From the NCBI GenBank assembly GCA_947650285.1, contig CANTFL010001353.1, positions 186,001 to 250,000 of the forward strand: 64,000 nt of DNA, given 5' to 3'. Both the position numbers and the translations under genes were made by a program. Below the pieces are notes generated by a model that made no database searches, was not told where the DNA came from, and worked only from the letters and a program-made list of their open reading frames with translations. This stretch comes from Hyaloperonospora brassicae (taxonomy: Eukaryota; Oomycota; Peronosporomycetes; Peronosporales; Peronosporaceae). Below, piece after piece: positions 11,257 through 21,690 of this stretch; position 1 is the first letter of the stretch; every line of letters begins with the position of its first letter.

Positions 11257-12335
11257 TCCTAGAGGAATCGATACATCGATCCTCAACACTGCTGGTTTAT
11301 AGCGCTCATGTAAGAGGCTATAGCCAGGTGATGACCCTTCTCGTTGATCCGGGTGCGTCACAGAACCTTGTGAAGCTCGAGGCTCTAGAACAAAATCCGC
11401 AGAGCTATGTTGCACTTTGCCAGGATGGCAAGCGCGAAGAAGCGACCGTACGTTTAGCGAACGGCGCTTTAGTTAATTCTGAGGGAGTTCAAGTTGAACT
11501 CGCCTTCAATTTTAGTGACTTTTCTTGTAAAGAGAAGTTCACAGTGCTAGGAATGGAGAGTCCTTACGACCTCATCCTAGGCATGCCTTGGTTGGTAAGA
11601 CACCAACCTTGGATAGACTGGCGTACACACACAGTCGCTAGCTCTACGCAAAACACCGGAATGGATGTGCTCTTACGAGAGGCTAACGTAGCTGATGCAG
11701 TGTCAAGCACAGTTAAAGGGGCGTTGATAGTAAATCATACGAACCCTAGGCCTAACCAGCTCGAAGAGACTGGAAGAGTGCCTGGAACGATGACGAGACG
11801 TCATGCGTTACATAGTCCTGCCCAGAGCCAAGAGCTTGTAGCAGTGGAGTGAGAGCTGACTATAAGTCAAGCGTCGCAAGGACCGACACAGAGGCAGATG
11901 TCTGGTGCGGTCGGAAGGGATACGTTAGCTGAAATAGCAACGATACCCTCCGCCAAGTCAAAACAGGTCGTGGTGACGCGTAAAACGTCCACCATTCGAA
12001 TCACGAGGACGATCAAAGGCACGTCGAAAAGAGTGACCTTTGGATCAGTCCCGATCCAAGAAGACGGACCTACGAACGAGGTGTTCGAGGCCGTAGAAGA
12101 CAAGATGCCGGATGCATCCTCTAACGAGGTGCTCCAGCATGTCTTAGGATCTGCCGAAGAGATAGTAAATCTCTCGGAGATGTCGTGGGATCTATTCCTA
12201 TCCGAGTTAAAGGAAGGAAAGATCCACAAAGTAGTCGTACCAGTCCCCACAGTAAACGTGGCGGACTGTTGCTCATCGTCCACGATGGATGAGAGCGCCT
12301 TGGAGACCGACAAAGAAAAACGGTACGCTGCTTAA
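11244..12335 (+). pseudogene. Element A protease and linker
   Basis: A retropepsin-like aspartic protease that would process Gag-Pol. The catalytic loop reads LVDPGASQNLV, so the usual D-T/S-G is D-P-G. The second conserved block (DLILGMPWLVRHQPWIDW) is intact. TGA at 11850-11852 ends the protease frame. The same frame continues from 11898 as a charged linker with DESALETDKEKRYA, a stretch also seen before the RT in elements B and C, until TAA at 12333-12335. The start lies in the -1 frame relative to gag, inside its last codons. The Pro in the active site and the stops make activity unlikely. Confidence 0.8.
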
Positions 12336-14098
12336 GGCTGGGATGTCTTGAGAAACAGCCCGTTCTATGAAGTTCCGTGGAAACACCGTAAAGTGTTCCC
12401 AGAAGAAGTGCCGAGCCGCCTACCTGCTGATAGGGGCATCAGGCACGAGATTGACTTGGAACCTGGCACCAAGTATTGTGTGACCAGGCAGTGGCCGTTG
12501 CCAAAGGAACAGGTCGATTACATCGACGAGTTTTTCGACAAACGAGCCAAGGCGGGACATGTACGTGAGAGCGAATCGCCTCACTGCAGCCCGACCTTTT
12601 GTGTGCGCAAGGCAACAATGGGTAGGCGCGTGGTTCACGATTACAATAAGCTGAACACGGCCACTATTCCTGCGCAAACACCGATCCCGCGGAAGGATGT
12701 CCTGTTATATTCAATGGGAACGTCAACTATCTTTTTCGCGTTGGATCTAAAGGATGGCTACTATCAGGTGCTCATGAATGAGACCGATGAAGCCAAGACA
12801 GCGGTTAGCACCCCAAGCGGTATGCTGTGGGAGTGGCTAGTGAGGCCGCAAGGGTTGAAAAACGCACCGGCGACATTCAACCGAGTGGTAGCTCATGTGA
12901 TGCGTCAGCACCGTGCCTACGCGCCCACTATTTTGACGATGTATTCGTTCATAGTAGGGGCGAGGACGGTCTGAGCGAGATAGAGTCGCACAAGCGTCAT
13001 TTAGACGCTGTGTTGCAGACTCTGGGTGATGCCCAATTGTACGTCAACTTAAAGAAGTGCGTCATAGGGGTCTCCGAGATACCTGTGCTGGGCTGCATCG
13101 TGGGTAAACACGGTGTAAGGGCAAACCCAGAAAGGTAAAGGCTATTAAGGAATGGCCAGTCCCACGTCATGTGAAGGATCTGCGCCAAATCCTTGGGCTT
13201 GCTAATTACTTGCATAAATACAGCAAGAATTATGCAGAGCGAACGAAGCCTCTGTCTGATCTCCTTAAAAAGGAAACAGATTGGGAATGGTCGCAAAAAC
13301 AATTAGATGCGTTCACTTCTGTTAAGCAATCTCTTGTTGAGGCGCCGGTCTTGGCATTGCCAGAGTCTGACAAGCCCTTTAGTGTCATCTGCGATGCGAG
13401 TAACTTCGCCATCGGCAGCGCACTAATGCAGACGGATGATGACGGTATTGACCGTGTCATCTCGTATCAGTCCCGGCTATTGAAAGCCGCGGAACTGGAT
13501 TACCCTGTGCATGACAAGGATCTACTTTCAATTAAGTATGCTCTTGTTAAGTTTCGAGTGCACCTATTGGGCACCGAACCGTTTGTGCTTTACACGGATC
13601 ACGCATCACTGCGGACCGCGGTAAACTCACCGCATCTCTCACCTAGAATGGCGAGATGGCTTACATTCTTCTCCGAATTTTAATTTTCACGTAGAATATA
13701 AGCCGGGTAAGTCGAATGTCTTGGCTGACGCGTTATCGCGCAGACCAGACTTCGAACAACGACACCAAGAGAGTGTGTCACATGCTAAAGTACGTGTTGA
13801 GTCGTCCGCATTGGCAACCATACGGGTTGACCACGTGACGAGCTCATTAGCCTCCGAGATTAAGGAGAGCTATCAGCAGGACGCACATTGTCGTCTGCTT
13901 TTGGGTCACTTTGGTGGACGAAAGGTTACCCTTCCGTCGCACCTGAAAGCGACATAAAGTCGCTTTAGTTTTAGTGGTGGCCTGTTATGGCATCAACTGT
14001 CACCATGTGATCCCTTGAGGATCTAATTCTCCCATGACATCGACCTCAAGATGAAGATTCTCAACGAGCACCATGATGCACCATCGAGTGATCATCTG
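12336..14098 (+). pseudogene. Element A reverse transcriptase, RNase H and integrase N-terminus
   Basis: RT starts near PWKHRKVFPEEVP and shows the gypsy blocks RHEIDLEPGTKYCV, TPIPRKDV, DLKDGYYQ and PQGLKNAPATFNR. The catalytic YFDDVFVHS lies in another frame because of a frameshift at about 12935. A second shift occurs near 13135 and a third near 13683. RNase H follows (FSVICDASNFAIGSAL, DYPVHDKDLLSIKYAL, YTDHASLRTAVNSPHLS), then MADALSRRPDF. The integrase begins with the first His of its HHCC finger (NEHHDAPSSDHL), and there element B is inserted. The codons here do not form the dense hairpin chain seen in the homologous region of B. Confidence 0.88.
14094..14098. repeat. 5-bp target-site duplication of element B, left
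   Basis: ATCTG, repeated exactly at 22082-22086 on the other side of element B. Removing B and one copy restores the integrase reading through the zinc finger. Confidence 0.93.
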
Positions 14099-14489
14099 TG
14101 TAACGGGGCACACCCTTGCGTAACTAAACGCAAGGGTTTTGAGTGCCCCGACAGACGTACACGTGGCAAGCGAGGAAGCGTAGGTAGGGTAAAAGTAGAA
14201 CTGTTATATTAATAAATTAAGTCTTTAAACTACTGTCTCTTCGTTTGACTTAATTCAATTATACTAATAAAACTGAGTGTATGGTGACGTCTCGTCACCA
14301 CTCATTGCGCGCGTCTTGCGGCGATTGGTGGGTTGATATCATCACGATATCAACTAATGAACAGACCCTCTGGTCGACCCTTCAATATCACCACTTTGGT
14401 GATATTGTTTTAAAGAATATCCATCTTTATATTCTTTATTGTCACTTTCCTTAAAGTGACAATTTCATGTAACGGGCTGCCCCGTTACA
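14099..14489 (-). repeat. Element B 3' LTR (left copy)
   Basis: 391 bp. On the forward strand it runs TGTAACGGGGCACACC to CCCGTTACA. It contains at least seven hairpins in a row, including CCCTTGCGT/ACGCAAGGG, GTTGATATC/GATATCAAC, CAATATCACCA/TGGTGATATTG and TGTCACTTT/AAAGTGACA. In element orientation it starts with TGTAACGGG-gcag-CCCGTTACA. Confidence 0.95.
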
Positions 14490-14505
14490 TCACCCCCCTT
14501 AACTG
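14490..14505 (-). promoter_or_regulatory. Element B polypurine tract
   Basis: On the reverse strand this reads AAGGGGGGTGA directly before the 3' LTR. It is the purine run that would prime plus-strand synthesis. Confidence 0.6.
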
Positions 14506-14619
14506 ATAGTCACCGTGTGACTATCGAAAACATGGAGGCCACCCGTTGGCCACCATTGGGACAGGGAGCACTTGTTGGGTCCGTTCCATTCACTTTCCGC
14601 TTGACCTCGCATAGTTAAC

Positions 14620-16227
14620 ATGTCTATGCGAGGTGACTCAAGACCCACACAGCCTGGTGCTGTGCAAGCCTTTGCGGCAGACGCTTCGTCGTCTGCCGCC
14701 CCTTCTTCGCCTGCAGCAACAGGTGCTGCAGGTGCACGCGGTATCACACCGCGTGCGCTCGATGACCCTGATGTAGAGGTCATCTACTCTGGCGAGTCAG
14801 ACGTGTCTGACTCGGGCAATGCTCCAGAGGCGTCTCGCTCACCGGCGACGCCTCAGTATTCGCCAAGACCACTGCCGAACGAACGGACTCGTGATTTGCA
14901 TCACAGTCTGCTCGGTAGTGATGACGATGATCAGGGTGGAGAGGCATATTACTCCTTACCACCGCCGGCTCGTGCCTCTTCGCTCGAGCGTGATGACGAT
15001 GGCGTGAGCCGTCGTCAATCTGGGAGCCGTGGTACCAACACAGGTATCACTGTGAAGCCTGATGATCCGAAGCCGTGGCGTTTGTCCGAACGGATCAACA
15101 ATAGCTTGTCTCACGAGACAAGCCAACACCATCGAATACCCTTATTCGATGCGATTAAGCTTCACGGCTTGAGTTCCAGCAGGATGAAATTTCGCGCTGA
15201 ACAAGACTTCTTTCTCGATTTTTTCTTAAGGCATCGATGGTAAAATGCTTACCAAAAGCGTGACAAAGCCTCGCTTTTGGCTGCGTGGAACGCGTTCGTC
15301 CAAAACGTAAAGAATTTTGGACGAGAAGGATGGCTCAAGAAACTTTAGGCGACACGCCTCAGGTTCGAAAGACGAACGCCAACCGGTGCAAGGTACCGGC
15401 TTAATCGTTTGTCAAGTGAGGCAGACCTTCCTTGCCTCACATGGGGAGACCCTTGTGCGAGTTGTGTTGACAACTTGCAGCGTGCACATAGGGACGTGTA
15501 TTCCCTAAGTTAGCCCTGGGGAAGGGCACACATCTCGGCTGAGATGCGTGACGCGATTGCAAACTTGCAATCCGTCTACAAGCGCCTAGAGCGCGTGTTT
15601 ACCGATGGGCCACAGGACTCATCGGATGGGTCTCGTCATACTGGCGGACGAGACCTTCAACATCCATCAACAGCTGAGATCGGGGCTCCCAGCTGTTCCA
15701 AGAGGGTGGATACCCCTGCCACTGGACGAGGTAGCTCGTCCTTGATCCTGAATCGTCACGGTGATTCAAGATACGCTCCACTAGAAAGCGTTGATCACCG
15801 TGGGCATCCACCAAAGGATGTGGTGGAGGAGGAAAGACCTCCTCCAGATGATTCTGTTCACCATCTCGACCCTTACGAGATGGATCGCGCAATCGATGAA
15901 TTGCGCGATGACTTGAAGCACGATCGCGACCGGCGCTACGCTTTGACTGATACCGTGCGGAAGAACCGCAAGGGTCACGAGGCTGATCGGGCGAGGGATC
16001 GCGCCGATTATGCCACGGCGCAGCTTCAGGTCGAGCGGGATGTCTGCTCCCTATTCGGCGAGCTGGCGACAGCTCGCGGGGAGATATCTCGGTTGAATAC
16101 CGAGGTATCATATCTGCGCGACCAGACGGATCGTCTGGAGCGCGAACGCAAGAACTTGATGGATGTTCTTGAACGTGGGGGCTATCTTCATCGGAAGAAG
16201 AAGGCTCGTACTGACAGTACGGCCTGA
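14620..16227 (+). pseudogene. Element B antisense ORF (aORF), coiled-coil protein of unknown function
   Basis: A 536-codon frame on the strand opposite pol, from an ATG at 14620, 130 bp inside the 3' LTR. It has three in-frame stops: TAA 15241-15243, TAG 15346-15348, TAG 15511-15513. Element D codes through the last two positions, so they are recent. The N-terminal 200 residues are Ser/Ala/Pro-rich and acidic (DDPDVEVIYSGESDVSDS). A middle region is rich in Trp/Phe (LAAWNAFVQNVKNFGREGW) and has a Cys cluster (CLTWGDPCASC). Residues about 420-520 form a charged coiled coil, ending in a basic tail (HRKKKAR). It overlaps the sense chromodomain ORF by 629 bp, with each strand's wobble base facing the other's second codon base. 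I do not recognise the protein family. Confidence 0.7.
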
Positions 16228-16309
16228 GCCTCCCCACGTGAAACGTAGGATGCGCACGCATCCTACGTGGCAATTCGAGTGTGTATGCATTGCCCTTGCG
16301 ATGCAACAC
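15599..16309 (-). pseudogene. Element B integrase tail: GPY/F end, linker, chromodomain
   Basis: In this frame the protein begins after the GPF motif, continues with ELPRRMRAHPTFHVGRLRPY (end of the GPY/F module) and a Pro/Ser/Asp-rich linker, and ends in a chromodomain. The chromodomain has the aromatic and acidic positions of the fold ([33 protein letters not shown]; about 15640-15811). Chromodomains of this class target integration to particular histone marks. The frame is shifted relative to the upstream integrase by a frameshift near 16370. The antisense ORF runs through the same DNA. Confidence 0.85.
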
Positions 16310-16830
16310 TCGAAATGGCCCAATGTATTTCGGAAGTAGTTTACTACTGCCGACACTAGTGACTGCATGTCCAGTAAGTTTACCGTAGACAGTAATACTA
16401 GGTCGTTAACCTTAAATGAAAGAACATTTGCTATTCCATTCTTGTCTGCATTCCGTTTCTGACGGTCCACCGCACTTTCGATCGACTCCTGGACAGAACG
16501 GACTACCGCCTCTCGAGTCAGCAGGAAGTTCTCTGCTACTTCTTTGTTTTGTCTTTCAGTGCGCTTCGTGCGCACTGCTAAGAGATTGTTCTCTTCTTCA
16601 GCGAGGTTGTCTTCTTCCTCGCTGGCATAATCGTTGACGTTGCTGAATATACCAGCATCGTCATCATCATCCGAGTCAATAATAGCGTCTTCGCTATTAT
16701 TGAGATGATCTTCTTCATCGATGTCGACTTGATCGACATCGGCATCATACGTGACGACGTTTGCGTCGACACGTGATGAGCAAGAGCCAAAACGGTTTTT
16801 GTTCGAGCGAGTCCCTCCCCCCTTATCCAA
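16310..16830 (-). pseudogene. Element B acidic linker between integrase core and GPY/F
   Basis: Residues encoded about 16800-16600 are exceptionally acidic (DADVDQVDIDEEDHL, DSDDDDDAG, EEEDNLAEEENNL). They are followed by DRQKRNADKNG and SFKVNDLVLLSTVNL, the conserved lead-in to the GPY/F module. In B this stretch is in a different frame from the integrase core (shift near 16825), whereas in D core and linker are one frame. A 60-70-residue acidic insertion here is absent from elements A and C. Confidence 0.75.
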
Positions 16831-19208
16831 GAGTTACACTCTATAAGGGTGGGCACTCGTGGATGGCGTAGGCCATTCACGTAAAACGGTGTGTGCTGTG
16901 TTGAAGCATGCACCGAATTATTGATGGCGAATTCCACCATGGGTGGAAATTCGCTCCAACTCGGAAACGAGTGGACATATCGTCGAAGGATATCTTCGAG
17001 GACACGGTTCGCACGTTCCGTCTGATCATCTGTTTCTGGATGGTCAGAAGTGGACATCTTCAATCGTGTTCCGAGAGTATGGAACACGGTTTGCCAAAAT
17101 GTCGCCGTGAACCGAGGGTCACGGTCGGATACGAGTTCACGGGGTAGCCCGTGGAGTCTAAAGGACGTGTAGAGAAAGACACGAGCACAACCTTGATCCT
17201 TGATCAACTCAGGGACAGCAGCAAGATGGACCATCTTGCTGAATTTGTCTACAAACACAAGAATACCATTATTCTTGTGAGCGTCTTCGGGAAACCCGAA
17301 GACGAAGTCCATTGAAACGGACTGCCAGCACTCTGTCGGAACAGGCAGAGGCTGCAATGGCGCACGGGATGAAGGACTAGGCTTCACCCGTTGACAAACT
17401 TCGCAAGCACGTGTATACTTGCGGACAATCTGATACTGGCGGGGCCAGTAAAAGTCACGACTTACCGTGAGGTAAGTCTTTTCCCTTCCACGATGGCCGC
17501 TTGTTGGGGCATCGTGACACTCGTACATGATGCGCAACCGCAAATCATGATGAGCGGGTACGACGACACGAGGCGTGTCGTCGGCAACAGCTGTATATTA
17601 CAGCAATCCGTTGCGTGTACTATACCGATCCGATGAGGATCGGTACAAAGCCGGTAAATCCCTCATGGATTTACTGGATGGATTCACCAGATGATCCATC
17701 AATCGCAGAAGATCCTCATCTACCGCGTATGCCTTTCGTACGTCGTCAAGTAAACTTGACGACGGGACACTGACTGACAGTGTCGCAACAGTGGGCTTAT
17801 CCTCACTGTTGGATTGTGCGTCCGGCTCGAAATCGGGCCGGCGCGAAAGAGCATCCGCGACGACATTGAGTCGTCCCGGTTTATACTCCACGGAGAAGTT
17901 ATACTCCGCGAAGAAAGACAGCCACCTCGCCATTCTTTGCGAGAGGTGTGGGCTGTTTACGGCCGTGCGTAATGACGCATGGTCCGTGTAGACAACAAAC
18001 GGTCTATCTCCCAAGAGATAGACGCGAAACTTAGCCAGTGCGTATTTCATGGCAATGAGTTCCTTGTCATGCACTGGGTAATTACGCTCAGCTGCTTGCA
18101 GCTGACGCGACTGATAACAGATGACGCGCTCCGCGCCATCTGCATCGAACTGCATTAACGCACAGCCGATTGCGAAATCGCTGGCGTCACAGACCACATG
18201 AAATGGTCTGTCCTGATCTGCAATCGCCAAGATCGGCGATTGCATCAAGCTCCGCTTGATACCTTCAAAGGAACGCTGGCACTCAGCGTTCCATGACCAC
18301 TTGACATCTTTTTTGAGCAAGCAAGAAAGATGTACCGTCATCTCGGCGTAGTTGCGCGAGTACTTGTGCAAGTACGCCGCAAGACCAAGGAACTTCCTTA
18401 GTCCCTTGACATCGACTGGCACTGGCCAGTCGGTGATCGCCTTGATCTTTTCGGGATCCGGGCGTACGCCGTGTTTACCCACGATGCACCCAAGAAGTGG
18501 TATTTCGCTAGCCGCGAATATACACTTCTTGAGGTTGGCGTACAACTTATGCTTGCGCATGAGTTGAAGAACCTGACGAACATGAGTTCTGTGAACTTCA
18601 ACGTCCGTCTTTCCGTCCATAGCCTGGCTATGGACGAACACATCGTCGAAGTAACTCGGTGCGAAGTCTCGCACCGGTCTAAACAGATTTGTGACACATC
18701 TGTTGAATGTTGCAGGGGCATTACTCAGCCCCTGTGGCATCACTAGCCACTCCCACAGCATCCCGCTGGGGGTACTCACTGCCGTGAACGGGACGTCCCG
18801 TTCACGCATCAGGATCTGATAGAATCCATCCATCAGATCCATGGACGAAAAGATGGTACTCTTTGACACACCATCTATGATTACGTCCTTCCTCGGTATC
18901 GGCGTCTGAGCCGGTACCGTTGCAGCATTCAACTTGTTGAATGCGTGCACTATCCGCCACCCTCCTGTGGCCTTTCGCACACAGAAGGTCGGAGAGCTGT
19001 GAGGGGATGTTGATTCCCTCACATGGCCCGCTGCTAAGCGATCGACAAAGAACTTGTCGATCGCTATCACTTGTTCACGAGGCAGTGGCCACTGCTTCAT
19101 CACACAATATTTCGAGCCCGGTTTGAGCTCGATCTCGTGTCGAGTTCCTTTGTCCTTAGGCAACTCGCAAGGTACGGATTCAGGGAACACATCCCTGAAT
19201 CCGATCAA
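16830..19208 (-). pseudogene. Element B RT-RNase H-integrase core, one nonsense codon
   Basis: One frame of about 790 codons. RT: RHEIELKPGSKYCV, TPIPRKDVIIDG, PQGLSNAPATFNR, catalytic YFDDVFVHS. RNase H: FHVVCDASDFAIGCAL, YPVHDKELIAMKYAL, YTDHASLRTAVNSPHLS, then VVADALSRRPDF. Integrase: HHCC finger (ECHDAPTSGHRG, then CEVCQRVK) and the DDE core, with D in SMDFVFGFP, D in LVSDRDPRFTATFW and E in DHPETDDQTERANR. The single lesion is TAA at 17600-17598, where D has TAC (Tyr). It shares its frame with the upstream protease. Nearly every 25-35 nt of this coding sequence is a perfect hairpin, for example 17282-17304 and 18219-18244. Confidence 0.93.
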
Positions 19209-19214
19209 ATCCTT

Positions 19215-20441
19215 TTACAAAGGATTTGCCTGAAGTGACTCCCAGGATTGGGACGCGTATCGCTCAATCCGAGTCTTCTCATCGAGGACACTTTCGTCCA
19301 TCGATGAGCTGCTGAGAACCCGTTCGTTCTCAGCAAATACTGTTGCCGACCGAATGTCGGTCACATACTCGTCCTCTGTGACGAGTATGCAGATCTGCTT
19401 GACTTTGCCACTACGCAGATCACGCAAGAACCGTTTCGGTTCTAGCGTTGGCAACTGAGTTATCTCCGAAGTCAACTTCGGAGGCACAATCAGATCAAGC
19501 GTATAAGCGCCTACGCTTGATCCGTCATTAACCAAGACGTTCAACGTCTCGGTTTCTTCCTGGGAACTTGCTTGCACAGGTTGCTGAGGGTCTGATCCCT
19601 CAGCAAGCGACTCTTGAGGAATTCCTTCCTCAAGTACGTGGGGACTTATTCCCTCGACGTCTTCCGACTGTGGCTGTGCAACCACAGTCAGGAACCGATC
19701 CTCTACGGTCGACTCTCCAGTCGACCTAGGATTTTCATGTTGCTCCTTGGGGGAAACAGACTTCTTTCTTCTAAGATGCTGCCCGCTAGGCATGCATCCA
19801 TGTCCCGGTCCACTCGACTTATTCGAGTGGTGGACCTTCGGCGCAGCCTGTACTTCTGTACAGCCGCCGGGAGCTTGCTCCACAGTGTAGTGATCAACTA
19901 CACTGTGATCTTGTGCAGTCGTGCTAACGACCGTACCGCAAGTGAGGCCATCGCACTCACTCGCAGAACATCCACACGCTTGTGGACGCTCCAAGATGTT
20001 CATCCGATGGCCATCTGATGAACAAGCAGCAGGCATCTTCACGGATCGATGCTGCCAGCTCACTCTTGGCTCGTACTTTCTGAGCCAAGGTAATCCCAGG
20101 ATGACATCAAATTTGTCATCCAGATCTAGTACGATGAAGTCATCATCGTACTGTTCGCCCTCTAACGTGTAGTGGATTCCTACTACACGTTTCTCAACGG
20201 TTATCGATGCGCCTGTTGCAAGGCGCACCGTCATCCTTGTGAGGGGAATGTCGCGCTCAACGAACTTGAGCCTACGACCCTCTAGTGACTGGCGACGAAC
20301 AAAGTTGTTCGACGCCCCACAGTCTACTAGGGCACGAAGCGACAAATCATTTGTCGCTTCCAACTTCAAGGTGATGAGCGAAACGTCATCACCAGGTGCA
20401 GAGACACACAACGATTGTGTATCTGGAGCAACTTTCGTCAA
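19215..20441 (-). pseudogene. Element B protease with C-terminal linker
   Basis: About 408 codons. The retropepsin active-site loop is ALVDCGASNNFVRR, so D-C-G replaces D-S/T-G, and the distal block is FDVILGLPWLRKYEPRVSW. A Cys-rich patch (ERPQACGCSASECDGLTC) and a long charged linker lead to the RT. The TAA at 19217-19215 is a TAC (Tyr) in D, so protease and RT belong to one pol frame with a recent nonsense change. The frame differs from gag by one nucleotide, because B has a 1-nt indel near 20575 relative to D, where gag and protease are fused in frame. Confidence 0.88.
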
Positions 20442-20593
20442 GAGATTTGCAAATTCTCTTGAGGTTGCTGGATCAGTAGGGCGCTCCGCCCCTACTGACC
20501 CCGACCATTTTTTGATGGTCCGTCTCGCTGTTGCGGCTTCGCAACAGCGCTAGACCCACGCCTATTGCCCTTTCTGGTGAATGGTCGTCCATT

Positions 20594-21646
20594 TCACTCA
20601 GTACTATTTGGTACTGGGCGTGGAGCACTACACTCGTATGCGTAGTGCCCTAACTTCTGACAGCGATTGCACTTCAGCAATCGCTTGTTGTTTGTAGAGC
20701 GAGGTCTCTCGCTCTCAACATAGCAGAGGTCCATTGGTTCTGGACCTCCGATCTCTTGTCGTCTCGGTGGACGGTAAGAGTTTGAGCTAGCATGAGCCTG
20801 TCTCATGCTAAAGTCTTCCTGTTCCGCGGCTGATATCGCTTCTTCAAGCGTATTCATCTCTAGGCGGAACAGGTGGCTCCTGACGGGCCCTTCTGCGAGC
20901 CCTTGCATGAACACCGTAATCAACGTGTGTTCATGGACTGGGTTGGCAGTTATACTTCTCGCAAGGAGTCGTATATGTTGTGCGTAAGCGTGCACATCAC
21001 GCTTACCCTGCTTGAGTTTCAGGAGCTCTGAGCGAGCCCTGAACTCAGCACGTGGCGGCTCAAACGTTTGTCTGAGCCGGGACTTGAAGTCATCTAGCGA
21101 CCTAAACACGTTCGGGTAGCTACTCTCGAGTCCCAGGGACCAAGTTTTGGCACGCCCTGCCAAGTGGTTCTGAGCAAATGTGAGTTTCATTTGCTCATCT
21201 TCGACGCGACGAGCCCTTAGGGCTCTGTCGAGTTCGACAAACCGTAGTAACAGGGAGTCCTCCGGGACTCCACTGTACTTGGAGATGTCGACTTTTATGA
21301 CTTCGGGACGACGCGCATGCGCCTTCCCGCCCACAGCAGCATGGAATTGCTGCTGTCTCAACAGCTCCGTCTGTTGAGCACCGAGTTCTCTCAACTGCTC
21401 GGCCTGTTGAGAGCCTTGCTGGTGAAGCAAGGCTACTTTCTCCCTCTCGAGAGCAAGTTCATTCTGAATGAACTTGGCGATAGCGGCATGTTGTTGGTCT
21501 CTGTCTAGAGACTCCAACATGGTGCTGACGACGAGTTCGCCTACGGTAGAACTCATTCGTTCTACCGCACCCCATTCGATGTCACTCAAATAGGTAAATC
21601 CTTCACGCGTGGCGTGAAAGGTCTCTTCTTCATCCAACATGAACAT
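20594..21646 (-). CDS. Element B gag
   Basis: 350 codons from an ATG at 21646-21644. The N-terminus (MFMLDEEETFHATREGF) is followed by a helical Gln-rich segment with heptads (about residues 60-95), a Retrotrans_gag-like capsid region (about 115-260, starting VIKVDISKYSGVPEDS) and the zinc knuckle CNRCQKLGHYAYEC near residue 330. The reading frame is intact to TGA at 20596-20594. Element D has CGA there and reads on into protease, so the present end is probably a nonsense mutation of a gag-pro fusion. The CDS is dense with hairpins, for example CATCCAACATG-aa-CATGTTGGATG at the start codon. Confidence 0.9.
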   Translation of the reverse strand: MFMLDEEETFHATREGFTYLSDIEWGAVERMSSTVGELVVSTMLESLDRDQQHAAIAKFIQNELALEREKVALLHQQGSQQAEQLRELGAQQTELLRQQQFHAAVGGKAHARRPEVIKVDISKYSGVPEDSLLLRFVELDRALRARRVEDEQMKLTFAQNHLAGRAKTWSLGLESSYPNVFRSLDDFKSRLRQTFEPPRAEFRARSELLKLKQGKRDVHAYAQHIRLLARSITANPVHEHTLITVFMQGLAEGPVRSHLFRLEMNTLEEAISAAEQEDFSMRQAHASSNSYRPPRRQEIGGPEPMDLCYVESERPRSTNNKRLLKCNRCQKLGHYAYECSAPRPVPNSTE

Positions 21647-21679
21647 GTTGGATGATGTGGTCCTTGGAAGGACTACAAA

Positions 21680-21688
21680 GTGCTACCA
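21680..21688 (-). promoter_or_regulatory. Element B primer-binding site
   Basis: On the reverse strand this reads TGGTAGCAC, two bases inside the 5' LTR (21691-22081). Same core as in A, C and D. Confidence 0.6.
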
Positions 21689-21690
21689 GG

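Noticed and set aside
14099..14489. Hairpin series read as a CRISPR-like or attC-like array
   Set aside because: The stems differ in sequence from one another and there are no direct repeats with spacers.
16578..16770. C-terminal part of the integrase frame rich in Met, Ser and Thr
   Set aside because: After the frameshift near 16825 this frame is a shadow of the acidic linker in the neighbouring frame.
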